From contig NZ_LR215979.1 of assembly GCF_900683735.1 (NCBI RefSeq), forward strand, positions 3,472,001 through 3,536,000: 64,000 nt of DNA, read 5' to 3'. The translations under genes were made by a program, and so were the position numbers. This stretch comes from Fusobacterium ulcerans ATCC 49185 (lineage in GTDB: Bacteria; Fusobacteriota; Fusobacteriia; Fusobacteriales; Fusobacteriaceae). Shown piece by piece: positions 25,479 through 35,150 of the stretch. The stretch's first letter is position 1, and each line of letters begins with the position of its first letter. Under the pieces are notes generated by a model. The model saw nothing but the letters and a program-made list of their open reading frames with translations. It was not told where the DNA came from and did not search any database.

Positions 25479-26171
25479 ATGAAAACAATAGGTTTGATTG
25501 GTGGGATGAGCTGGGAAAGTACAGTAACTTATTATGAAATAATCAATAGAACAATAAAAGAAAAACTTGGAGGACTTCATTCAGGGAAATTGGTTCTTTT
25601 CAGTGTAGATTTTCAGGAGATAGAAGAGTGCCAAGCAAAAGGTGAATGGGATAAAAGTGCAAAAATTTTGACAGAAGCAGCACAAAGTCTGGAAAAAGCA
25701 GGAGCAGATTTTATAGTTATCTGTACAAATACAATGCATAAAATAGCTCCAGACATTCAAAGAAATATTAATATTCCTATATTTCATATAGCAGAGGCGA
25801 CAGCTGATGAACTAGATAAAAAAGATATAAAAAAAGTTGCTCTGTTAGGAACAAAATATACTATGGAGCAGGACTTTTATAAGAATAAACTAATAGATAG
25901 AGGAATTGAAGTTGTAATTCCTGATGATGAGGACAGGGCAGAGGTAAACAGAGTAATTTATGAAGAATTATGTCTTGGGAAGATACTGCCATTATCTAAA
26001 AAGAAATTTCTTGAAATAATGGACAAATTATTAGAAAAAGGGGCTCAGGGAGTTATACTTGGATGTACAGAGATTGGTCTTTTAGTACAGCAAAAAGATA
26101 CAGATATTTCTTTATTTGATACAGCAGAAATACATGCAAAGAGTGCAGCTTTGAAATCAATAGAGAAATAA
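25479..26171 (+). CDS. Aspartate/glutamate racemase family protein
   Basis: A 230-residue cofactor-free racemase. The start at 25479 is chosen because gggagg lies 6 nt upstream; an in-frame GTG at 25446 is less likely. It opens with the family signature KTIGLIGGMSWESTVTYYEIINR. The two catalytic cysteines are visible in IVICTNTMHK and VILGCTEIGLL, which abstract and return the alpha proton. It is cytoplasmic. It lies 38 nt after the activator gene and is probably co-transcribed with it. Beside an amino-acid-type carrier and an amidohydrolase, it may convert the freed amino acid between D and L forms, but the exact substrate is unknown. Confidence 0.9.
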   Translation: MKTIGLIGGMSWESTVTYYEIINRTIKEKLGGLHSGKLVLFSVDFQEIEECQAKGEWDKSAKILTEAAQSLEKAGADFIVICTNTMHKIAPDIQRNINIPIFHIAEATADELDKKDIKKVALLGTKYTMEQDFYKNKLIDRGIEVVIPDDEDRAEVNRVIYEELCLGKILPLSKKKFLEIMDKLLEKGAQGVILGCTEIGLLVQQKDTDISLFDTAEIHAKSAALKSIEK

Positions 26172-26219
26172 TTTTTAAAACTTTACAACTAAGTGATACT
26201 TATATAAAGGGGAAAGATA

Positions 26220-27224
26220 ATGAAAAAAATGTTGATTTCATGTAGCTTATTAATACTTCTGCTATTCACAGGATGTTTTCTAAATACAGCAGAAAATGTA
26301 CAATTGGAAAAAAGAGATGGAATAGTCTATAGAGTAGGAGAAAATAAACCTTTTACAGGAACAATGAAAAGTTTTCATTCAAATGGAAAACTAGCAGTAA
26401 TAGAAAAATTTAAGAATGGAAAAAATAATGGAAAAGTAAAAAAATATTATGAAGATGGGAGTTTATCGACAGAGTATTCCTACAAGAATGGAAGTCTTCA
26501 TGGAAAATATGTAGACTTTTATGAGAATGGAAAACTTCAGAGAGAGATAGAGTTTAAAAACGGAAAAAAGCATGGAATAGTAAGATGTTACTGTGGAGAA
26601 GATGGAAAGCTTCATCAGGATTCTATGTATGATGAGGGAAAACTTACAGGGAAAAGAACTACATATTATCCAAATGGCAGCCTTTTGGAAATAACAGAAT
26701 GGAAAGATGATAAACTTTCAGGAATATTTGAACAATACTATATGAATGGACAGCTGAAGATAAAGGGTACTTTTAAAGATGGAAAAGCTGAAGGAATGGG
26801 AAGTGAATATTATGAAGATGGAAGTCTCATGGGAGAAACAATGTATCTCAATGGAAAGGCTGAAGGATATTCTGCAGAATATTATTCAAATGGAAAAACA
26901 GCTAAAGAAATCAACTATACAGATGGAGTTGAACATGGAGATAGCATAAGTTTTCATTCCAATGGTCAGATACGGGAAAAAGGAAGATATATTCATGGAA
27001 AAAAGGAAGGTATCTGGGAAATGTACTATTCAGATGGAAGGGTTATAAATAGAATAACATTTAAAGATGGTGATTCTAAATATGGTGAGGAATATAATTA
27101 TGATATCAACAGAAATTTAGAACTGAAAGTCACTTGGAATGCTGTTAATGATAAGTTTATATATGAACATTATAAAGGTGGAAAAATTGTAAATAAGCTA
27201 GTGCAGGGAAATGATGAAGAATAA
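26220..27224 (+). CDS. MORN/YwqK-repeat lipoprotein
   Basis: A 334-residue protein made almost entirely of about eleven repeats of a Tyr-x-x-x-Gly-x-Leu-x-x-x-x-x-x-Lys-Asn-Gly-Lys-x-x-Gly pattern (MORN_2 type). The signal peptide ends in a lipobox Phe-Thr-Gly-Cys19, so it is a membrane-anchored lipoprotein outside the cytoplasm. Repeats recur about every 22-24 residues from residue 45 to 300 (for example NGKNNGKVKKYYEDGSLSTEY). Proteins of this type are often labelled YwqK-family antitoxin, but no toxin gene lies beside it, and the lipobox argues for a surface or periplasmic role. Function unknown. Confidence 0.85.
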   Translation: MKKMLISCSLLILLLFTGCFLNTAENVQLEKRDGIVYRVGENKPFTGTMKSFHSNGKLAVIEKFKNGKNNGKVKKYYEDGSLSTEYSYKNGSLHGKYVDFYENGKLQREIEFKNGKKHGIVRCYCGEDGKLHQDSMYDEGKLTGKRTTYYPNGSLLEITEWKDDKLSGIFEQYYMNGQLKIKGTFKDGKAEGMGSEYYEDGSLMGETMYLNGKAEGYSAEYYSNGKTAKEINYTDGVEHGDSISFHSNGQIREKGRYIHGKKEGIWEMYYSDGRVINRITFKDGDSKYGEEYNYDINRNLELKVTWNAVNDKFIYEHYKGGKIVNKLVQGNDEE

Positions 27225-27305
27225 AAATTATAAAGAAAAAAAGAATTTTGCAGACAGCCCGAATAATATACATAGAACATAAAAAATTCAAAGGGGTGGT
27301 ACTGA

Positions 27306-27845
27306 ATGACTATTTATGATTTTAAAGTTAAAAATGTAGATGGAACAGAAGAAACATTGGAGAAATATAAAGGAAAAGTATTGCTTATAGTAAATACAGC
27401 TACAAGATGTGGACTTACATCTCAATATGAAGGGCTTGAAAAACTTTATGAAAAATATTGTGACAAAGGATTTGAAATATTAGATTTTCCAAGCAATCAA
27501 TTCTTGAAACAAGCACCAGAAAGCAGCAAAGAAATAGCTGAATTCTGTCAATTAAGATATGGAACTAAATTTAAAACTTTTGCTAAAATAGATGTAAATG
27601 GAAAAAATGCAGATCCTCTCTATATATATTTGAAAGACAGAGCAAATGAAGAGATAAAAAATAGAGAAACAGATTCTTTTAAAGATAAACTTGAAAAATT
27701 AGGACAGACATTATTAGGAAAAGAGATAAAATGGAACTTTACTAAATTCCTAATAGGAAAAGATGGAGAAATAATAGGAAGATTTTCTCCTACTGTAACA
27801 CCTGATGAAATAGATGCAGAAGTAGCAAGAGCAATATTGAAATAA
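27306..27845 (+). CDS. Glutathione peroxidase-family thiol peroxidase
   Basis: A 179-residue thioredoxin-fold peroxidase. The catalytic residue is Cys35 in NTATRCGLTSQYEGLEKLYEKY; the partner Trp is in the WNFTKFLIG motif near the end. In most Cys-type bacterial homologues a second, resolving Cys follows in FPCNQF; here the same place reads FPSNQF, so that Cys is missing. The enzyme reduces hydroperoxides, probably using thioredoxin or another thiol donor. It is cytoplasmic, with a ggggtgg ribosome binding site, and a terminator follows. A protective role in an anaerobe exposed to oxygen is likely. Confidence 0.9.
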   Translation: MTIYDFKVKNVDGTEETLEKYKGKVLLIVNTATRCGLTSQYEGLEKLYEKYCDKGFEILDFPSNQFLKQAPESSKEIAEFCQLRYGTKFKTFAKIDVNGKNADPLYIYLKDRANEEIKNRETDSFKDKLEKLGQTLLGKEIKWNFTKFLIGKDGEIIGRFSPTVTPDEIDAEVARAILK

Positions 27846-27864
27846 CATAAATAAAATATTTATT

Positions 27865-27897
27865 AAAAAGCAGATCTTTTATGGTCTGCTTTTTTAT
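27865..27897 (+). terminator. Intrinsic terminator after the glutathione peroxidase gene
   Basis: A 12-bp stem aaaaagcagatc (27865-27876) / ggtctgcttttt (27883-27894) with one wobble pair and a 6-nt loop, then TT. Confidence 0.8.
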
Positions 27898-28051
27898 TAA
27901 AAAAATACACTTTAAAAGTCTGCTTTGATGAAGAAAAAAGAATCTGAAAGCAACTAAAAATAGCAGTTTTTAACAAAAAAGCAACTATTAATATGTAGAG
28001 ATATTTTTCTGTCTATGTTACAATTTAATTAAAAAAGATGGGGTGAGATCT

Positions 28052-28522
28052 ATGTCGTGGAAATTAAAAGAAGAAGACCTTCAATTCATAGAGGAAAACG
28101 AGGAACAAATAAAGGAATATGTAGGAAAAAAAGGAGAACAATATATAAATATCTGGAGAGAAGGAAAAAAAATTAATCCAGCAGCTCTTTTTTTAGGAGT
28201 AGCATGGCTGGGATATAGAGGAATGTATAAAATTATAATGTATCTTCTTGTAGCTTTTGTTCTTACAGATATTCTTATGATATTTTTGAGAATAGATTTA
28301 TCAAGAATATCTGGAATAGTTGGAGGAGTAATTCTAGGAATATATGGAAGTTACTGGTATTTTTTACAGGTTAAAAAGGATATACTTGCTGGAAAAGAAA
28401 AATGTATAGATGGCGGAGTAGGTGTAGTACTGTCTTTAGTAATGCTTGCAGGATATGTACTCTTCTCAGTTTATGTAGTTGATACATTTTTCTATTATAT
28501 GCTTTATGGATATTATTATTAA
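28052..28522 (+). CDS. DUF2628-family small membrane protein
   Basis: A 156-residue protein with an acidic N-terminal stretch and three hydrophobic segments. INPAALFLGVAWLGYRGMYKI near residues 44-64 is the DUF2628 hallmark. The start at 28052 (ATG) is preferred to an in-frame GTG at 28043, with a ggggtgag site upstream. It ends 37 nt before the VWA-protein gene, so the two may form an operon. Function unknown; the family occurs widely as small inner-membrane proteins. Confidence 0.8.
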   Translation: MSWKLKEEDLQFIEENEEQIKEYVGKKGEQYINIWREGKKINPAALFLGVAWLGYRGMYKIIMYLLVAFVLTDILMIFLRIDLSRISGIVGGVILGIYGSYWYFLQVKKDILAGKEKCIDGGVGVVLSLVMLAGYVLFSVYVVDTFFYYMLYGYYY

Positions 28523-28559
28523 ACTTTGTATACTAAAATATATTACTGAGGAGGAGTTT

Positions 28560-29690
28560 ATGAAGAAAATTTTATTGATAGCAACAGTTTTTGTTTTTTC
28601 TGCTTTAACAGTATTTGCAACAGGGCAAAAACCAGAAAATACAGCAGTTGAACAGACAAAAGCCTTGGAGAAAGATGTGGAAATTGTTTTTGTACTGGAT
28701 ACTACTGGGTCAATGGGAGGGCTTATTCAGGGAGCTAAAACTAAGATATGGAGTATAGTAAATGAGGTAATGCAGAATCATAAAGATTCAAAAGTGAAAA
28801 TTGGATTAGTAGCTTATAGAGATCGTGGGGATGTTTATGTGACTAAAGTTACACAGCTTAATGAAAATCTTGATGAAATATACAGTGTATTAATGGAATA
28901 CAAAGCTCAAGGTGGGGGAGATGACCCTGAAGATGTAAGAAAAGCTCTTCATGAAAGTTTAGAAGTAATTCAATGGTCAGCACCTAGAGAAAATTTATCA
29001 CAGATAATATTCCTAGTAGGAGATGCACCTCCTCATGATGATTATAATGATTCTCCTGATACTGGTGTTACTGCAAAAAAAGCTAAAAGTAAAGGAATTA
29101 TTATAAATACTATTCAATGTGGAAATATGCCAGATACAGATCGTTACTGGAAAGCAATAGCACAATTTGGTGGTGGAGAATATTTTCATATTTCTGGAGA
29201 TGGAGGAGTAAAAGTTGTAACAACTCCTTATGATGATAAACTTTATGAGTTAAATAAAAGAATAGATAAAACATATATAACATATGGAAGTTCTGAAGTA
29301 AGAACTGAAGCAGTGAAAAAATTTGATTCAGAAAAACATTCAGTAGATGTTGCTCCAGTAGAAGCAAAAGCTTCAAGAGCAATAAATAAAGCAATAAACA
29401 AATATAGTTACTCTAAGGAAGACTTAGTACAGGCAGTAGAAAACAAGGAAGTTTCTTTAAAAGATGTTAAGGATAATGAACTTCCTGAAAATATGCAGAG
29501 AATGTCTTTAAAAGCTAGAGAAGGATATATTCAAAGTATTATAGATACTCGTAAAGAGATAAGAGAAGAAATAATAAAAGTTTCAAAAGAGAGAGAACAG
29601 TATATAATAGAACAGGAGAAAAAAGGAACAGCAGGTAAGAGTGAATTTGATTCTGCTGTATCAGAAGTTCTTAAAAAGCAAATAAAATAG
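28560..29690 (+). CDS. Exported von Willebrand factor A (VWA) domain protein
   Basis: A 376-residue protein with a Sec signal peptide (residues 1-20, MKKILLIATVFVFSALTVFA) and no lipobox, so it is periplasmic or secreted. The start at 28560 follows gaggaggag; an upstream in-frame start at 28479 lies inside the DUF2628 gene. Residues about 35-230 form a VWA domain with the metal-ion-dependent adhesion site DTTGSMG near 44, plus AYRDRGDVYVT and FLVGDAPPHDDYND. The C-terminal 130 residues are charged and partly helical with no recognised domain. VWA proteins bind protein partners through the metal site. The partner here is unknown. Confidence 0.88.
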   Translation: MKKILLIATVFVFSALTVFATGQKPENTAVEQTKALEKDVEIVFVLDTTGSMGGLIQGAKTKIWSIVNEVMQNHKDSKVKIGLVAYRDRGDVYVTKVTQLNENLDEIYSVLMEYKAQGGGDDPEDVRKALHESLEVIQWSAPRENLSQIIFLVGDAPPHDDYNDSPDTGVTAKKAKSKGIIINTIQCGNMPDTDRYWKAIAQFGGGEYFHISGDGGVKVVTTPYDDKLYELNKRIDKTYITYGSSEVRTEAVKKFDSEKHSVDVAPVEAKASRAINKAINKYSYSKEDLVQAVENKEVSLKDVKDNELPENMQRMSLKAREGYIQSIIDTRKEIREEIIKVSKEREQYIIEQEKKGTAGKSEFDSAVSEVLKKQIK

Positions 29691-29701
29691 TATAAAAATT
29701 A

Positions 29702-29790
29702 AAAGAAAGATGTGAAAAGTTAATAAAATTTTAAAATGTTAAAAATTTTAGAACTTTATTTTAGTCTATAAACATCTTTCTTTTTTAATT
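29702..29790 (+). terminator. Intrinsic terminator after the VWA gene
   Basis: A 12-bp stem aaagaaagatgt (29702-29713) / acatctttcttt (29772-29783), then TTT. The loop is long (58 nt) and itself carries a gttaataaaatttt-type inner repeat. Confidence 0.6.
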
Positions 29791-29873
29791 GAAATAATAA
29801 AGTGGAAATAATTATGTAAACAATGTTAGAATGTATTCATATGGCTATAAAAATTTTACAGGGAGGCAGAAAA

Positions 29874-30794
29874 TTGAAGGATTTTTTAACTAATAAAGTT
29901 TTAATGGTAAGACCAATAGCATTTACTTATAATGCAGAAACAGCTAAAGATAATCTTTATCAAAAAAATGATCACAAAGATGGAAAAGAATTACAAGATA
30001 AGGCAGTAGTAGAATTTGATACTTTAGTAGAAAAATTGAGAGAGGCAACTATAGAAGTATTAATTGTACAAGATACTAAGGAACCTCATACTCCTGATAG
30101 CATTTTTCCAAATAATTGGTTCAGTACACATAAAGATGAAACATTAGTTTTATATCCTATGTATGCAGAAAATAGAAGATTGGAGAGAACTCCTAAAATT
30201 TTAGATTTTGTAAAAGACAAGGAAGCTCTGAAAATAATAGATCTTACTGAAAACGAAAAAGAAGGTAAAGTACTGGAAGGAACTGGAAGTATGTGCCTAG
30301 ATAGAAAAAATAAGATAGCATATGCAAGTTTATCAAAGAGAACAAACAAAGAACTTTTTGAAGAGTTTTGTAAGATGATGAATTATAAGCCTGTAAGTTT
30401 CTCTGGAAAACAGACTATAGATGGGAAACAATCTCCAATATATCATACAAATGTTTTGATGGCTATTGGGGAAGAATATGTTCTTATATTTTTAGATTCA
30501 ATAGTAGATGAAAAGGAAAAAGAAATAGTAAGAAAATCTATATTGAATTCTGGAAAAGAGCTTATAGAAATAACAGAAGAGCAGACAAATCATTTTTTAG
30601 GAAATGCTCTGGAACTTAGAAAAAAAGATGGAAGCAAAGTATTAGTAATGTCTAAGTCAGCCAATGATATATTAAGAGATGATCAGAGAAAAATAATAGA
30701 AAAATCAGCAAAGATAGTATATTCAGATATTCCTACAATCGAAAGATATGGTGGGGGTTCAGTAAGATGTATGATAGCAGAATTTTTCTTATAA
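29874..30794 (+). CDS. ctlX: Citrulline hydrolase CtlX / amidinotransferase-family protein
   Basis: A 306-residue member of the guanidine-modifying (arginine deiminase/DDAH-like) superfamily. The motifs match CtlX: PDSIFPNNWFSTHKDETLVLYPM, GTGSMCLDRKNKIAYAS, YHTNVLMAIGEEY and GGGSVRCMIAEFF, the last holding the catalytic Cys. CtlX proteins act on citrulline or related ureido compounds. I chose a TTG start at 29874 because ggagg (29862-29866) lies 7 nt upstream; an ATG at 29823 is in frame but lacks a site and gives an odd N-terminal extension. Cytoplasmic and single. Confidence 0.88.
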   Translation: MKDFLTNKVLMVRPIAFTYNAETAKDNLYQKNDHKDGKELQDKAVVEFDTLVEKLREATIEVLIVQDTKEPHTPDSIFPNNWFSTHKDETLVLYPMYAENRRLERTPKILDFVKDKEALKIIDLTENEKEGKVLEGTGSMCLDRKNKIAYASLSKRTNKELFEEFCKMMNYKPVSFSGKQTIDGKQSPIYHTNVLMAIGEEYVLIFLDSIVDEKEKEIVRKSILNSGKELIEITEEQTNHFLGNALELRKKDGSKVLVMSKSANDILRDDQRKIIEKSAKIVYSDIPTIERYGGGSVRCMIAEFFL

Positions 30795-30810
30795 TATAGA
30801 AAGAAAAGTA

Positions 30811-30862
30811 TGAGGGATCAAAAGCTGGATTAAATTTCTGCTCCTAGATCCCTCACTTTATT
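30811..30862 (+). terminator. Intrinsic terminator after ctlX
   Basis: A 9-bp stem tgagggatc (30811-30819) / gatccctca (30847-30855) with a 27-nt loop, followed by ctttatttt. Confidence 0.65.
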
Positions 30863-30880
30863 TTCAGATATCTAAATTAA

Positions 30881-31255
30881 TTATCTATTAACTACATAAA
30901 CTAGTTTTGAACTAAATATAAGTATCAGACTTTCTATAATATAGATAATAAATAAAGAAATTTCTAAATATGTCATTAAGCTAGGAAGAAAAATATGAAT
31001 TACAGCTGCCAGTGTTCTAAATATAATATCAGTTTTTCTATAAAATGAAATAAGGATTCCAATAATTATTAATTCTTCTAATACCAGCAATACAATTCCA
31101 TTCAATACATCTCCATTAGCTTTTACTGCTTTCTGATACTATATTATTCCAATAAATAAACAAATAGTAGCAACAAAAATACTTTCAACAGTACCTTTTG
31201 AAAATAGATATACCTGGAATATTCTCCATAAGATGTAAGATTTGTGATAGAAATT
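30881..31255 (-). pseudogene. Decayed small membrane-protein gene
   Basis: On the minus strand a frame of 74 codons (30881-31105) encodes three strongly hydrophobic segments (LNGIVLLVLEELIIIGILIS, TLAAVIHIFLPSLMTYLEIS and IIYIIESLILIF). The frame continues upstream past an in-frame TAG near 31139 with another membrane segment (TVESIFVATICLFIGII) preceded by SYILWRIFQVYLFSKG. The coding look of both parts in one frame suggests a single membrane protein broken by a nonsense change, with no usable start at its head. The family is not recognised. A small live protein starting at the TTG at 31105 is possible but lacks a ribosome binding site. Confidence 0.45.
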
Positions 31256-31408
31256 ATACTATTTAATTTTATATTTTTCAAATATTAAAATTGTTTTAAA
31301 TATATATATGGCTAATTTTTAAAAAATCAGAATAACTTTTAAAGATAGAAATAAAGAAAAAATTGAAAAAGTAATAAAATAAATTATTAAAAAAAATTCA
31401 AAAAAGTA
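31256..31408. other. AT-rich intergenic stretch before the hrcA promoter
   Basis: Very AT-rich DNA between the decayed membrane gene and the hrcA promoter. I see no gene, RNA or clear repeat in it. Confidence 0.5.
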
Positions 31409-31437
31409 TTGACAAATATATAAAATTGATGTATCTT
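31409..31437 (+). promoter_or_regulatory. Promoter of the hrcA-grpE-dnaK heat-shock operon
   Basis: TTGACA (31409-31414), a 17-nt spacer and TATCTT (31432-31437). Predicted start near 31444, so the CIRCE operator begins at about +6, the usual place for HrcA repression. Confidence 0.75.
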
Positions 31438-31449
31438 CTTAATAGAGAA

Positions 31450-31476
31450 TTAGCACTCTTCTCACATGAGTGCTAA
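31450..31476 (+). promoter_or_regulatory. CIRCE operator (HrcA binding site)
   Basis: TTAGCACTC (31450-31458), 9-nt spacer, GAGTGCTAA (31468-31476): a perfect match to the CIRCE inverted repeat. HrcA binds it and represses the operon until heat or misfolded protein occupies GroEL. Here it lies directly before hrcA itself, so the operon is autoregulated. Confidence 0.97.
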
Positions 31477-31493
31477 CAAAAAGGTGATGAAAG

Positions 31494-32513
31494 ATGTCTA
31501 TTTCAGAAAGAGAAAAGCTAGTATTAAACGCAATAGTAAATTATTATTTAACTTTTGGAGATACTATCGGTTCAAGAACTTTGGTAAAAAAATATGGGAT
31601 TGATCTTTCATCAGCAACTATTAGAAATGTAATGGCTGACTTGGAAGATATGGGATATATATCAAAAACTCATACATCTTCTGGGAGAATCCCTACAGAC
31701 AAAGGATATAAATATTATCTTGATGAACTGCTGAAAGTTGAAAAACTTACAAAAGAGGAAAAGAATAATATAGAACTTGAGTATGAGCATAGAATCAATG
31801 AACTTGATCAGCTTCTGCAAAAAACTTCTTCTCTTCTTTCTAAGATGACAACTTATGCAGGGATAGCAATAGAGCCAAGCACTATAGTAGAAAGAATAAA
31901 AAGAATAGAACTAGTACATATAGACGAGTTTATGATTCTGGCTGTTATAGTTATGGAGAACAGGGCTGTAAAGACTAAAAAGATAATGCTGGATCAGTCT
32001 ATTTCAAAAGAGGAACTTGAGGGAATCTCAAGAGAGTTAAATATAAAAGTAGCAAATCATGAAATAAATTCAGGAAATATAGAAAAATTTATTTTAGGAA
32101 AAAAATTATTAACAGTTGATATAGAACAATATGAAGATGACAGTAAACTGTTTATAAATAATGTTCCGAGTATCTTTAAAGATAAGAATGTTAATGAGGT
32201 TTCAGAAGTCTTAGAACTTTTCCACCATAGAAAAGATATAAAACTTTTATTTGAGCAGCTTGTGAAAAACAGGGACAGCTCCTATGGAAAAGTGAATGTA
32301 GTATTTGGAGAAGAATTAGGAATAAAAGGATTAGAAGACTATAGCTTCGTATATTCATTATATAAGGCAGGAGCATCTCAAGGAATACTTGGAGTAATAG
32401 GTCCCAAAAGAATGGCATATTCAAAAACAATGGGACTGATAAAATATGTAACTCAAGAAGTAAATAAAATGTTAAACAAAATAGAGAGAAAGGACGAAAC
32501 AAATGATAAATGA
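31494..32513 (+). CDS. hrcA: Heat-inducible transcription repressor HrcA
   Basis: A 339-residue repressor of class I heat-shock genes. Residues about 1-75 form the winged helix (TIGSRTLVKKYGIDLSSATIRNVMADLEDMGYI and HTSSGRIPTDKGYKYYLDEL), the strongest family marker. The rest is the GAF-like and dimerisation part, ending in GVIGPKRMAYSKTMGLIKYVT. It binds the CIRCE site 18 nt upstream of its own start codon. Its 3' end overlaps grpE by 11 nt, so the two are translationally coupled. Length is normal for the family. Confidence 0.97.
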   Translation: MSISEREKLVLNAIVNYYLTFGDTIGSRTLVKKYGIDLSSATIRNVMADLEDMGYISKTHTSSGRIPTDKGYKYYLDELLKVEKLTKEEKNNIELEYEHRINELDQLLQKTSSLLSKMTTYAGIAIEPSTIVERIKRIELVHIDEFMILAVIVMENRAVKTKKIMLDQSISKEELEGISRELNIKVANHEINSGNIEKFILGKKLLTVDIEQYEDDSKLFINNVPSIFKDKNVNEVSEVLELFHHRKDIKLLFEQLVKNRDSSYGKVNVVFGEELGIKGLEDYSFVYSLYKAGASQGILGVIGPKRMAYSKTMGLIKYVTQEVNKMLNKIERKDETNDK

Positions 32514-33138
32514 TAAAGAAAAAGAATTAGAAAAGGAATTAGATAAAGAAATGAAAAAGGAAGTTGAAACTTTCGAAGAAGATATAATAAAAGAGGAAGA
32601 AGCAAAAGAAGAATGTGGATGCGGATGTAAAGGTCATGGAGAAGAAAAAGGATCTTGCTGCTGCGATAAAGAAGAAAAGGACACAGATGAAGAAATTGGA
32701 AAGTTAAAAGCTGAAGTAGAAGATTGGAAACAATCTTACCTTAGAAAACAAGCTGATTTTCAAAACTTTACAAAAAGAAAAGAAAAAGAAGTTGAAGAAT
32801 TAAGAAAATTCGCTTCTGAAAAAATAGTTACAAAATTATTAGATGGAGTTGATAACTTAGAAAGAGCTATATCAGCCTCAGAAGCAACAAAAGATTTTGA
32901 TGGTCTTGTAAAAGGTGTGGATATGATATTAGGTCAACTGAAAGGTATCATGGAAACTGAAGGTGTAGAATCAATAAAAGCTGAAGGAAAATATGATCCA
33001 ATGTATCATCATGCTGTAATGGTAGAAGATAATCCAGAATTTGAAGATGATACTATTATTCTTGAACTTCAAAAAGGTTATACAATGAAAGGTAAAGTAA
33101 TAAGACCAGCAATGGTTAAAGTATGTAAAAGAGGTTAA
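32503..33138 (+). CDS. grpE: Nucleotide exchange factor GrpE with a Cys-rich N-terminal insert
   Basis: A 211-residue GrpE that exchanges ADP for ATP on DnaK. The long N-terminal coiled coil, the ADFQNFTKRKEKE segment near residue 85 and the C-terminal MVEDNPEFEDDTIILELQKGYTMKGKVIRPAMVKV are standard. Unusual: residues 38-54 hold six cysteines and a histidine (Cys38, 40, 42, His45, Cys52, 53, 54) in a highly acidic setting, which looks like a metal-binding insert. GrpE proteins normally have an acidic tail here with no cysteines. It lies between hrcA and dnaK in the heat-shock operon. Confidence 0.95.
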   Translation: MINDKEKELEKELDKEMKKEVETFEEDIIKEEEAKEECGCGCKGHGEEKGSCCCDKEEKDTDEEIGKLKAEVEDWKQSYLRKQADFQNFTKRKEKEVEELRKFASEKIVTKLLDGVDNLERAISASEATKDFDGLVKGVDMILGQLKGIMETEGVESIKAEGKYDPMYHHAVMVEDNPEFEDDTIILELQKGYTMKGKVIRPAMVKVCKRG

Positions 33139-33203
33139 TAAAAAACCTTAATATAAAAAAGTTAAAAATAAAATTTAAATATAGACGACATTTTAGGAGG
33201 TAA

Positions 33204-35036
<1,833 letters not shown>

Positions 35037-35073
35037 TAATTAATTGAATAATTCCTGAAAAGGAAAACCAATA

Positions 35074-35104
35074 GAGGGAATAGGGTACTTTACTCTATTC
35101 CCTT
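35074..35104 (+). terminator. Hairpin after dnaK (weak terminator or processing site)
   Basis: Stem gggaatag (35076-35083) / ctattccc (35095-35102), extended by partly paired flanks (agag/tttct, acca/tggt). No U-run follows, so full termination is doubtful. Confidence 0.4.
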
Positions 35105-35150
35105 TCTGGTAATTAGATTTGACTATCTTTGACAGAATAAAGGAGGGGAA

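Noticed and set aside
26340-27060. Tandem DNA repeats that could suggest a CRISPR array or satellite
   Set aside because: They are degenerate protein repeats (MORN type) in one long open frame, not identical DNA units with spacers.
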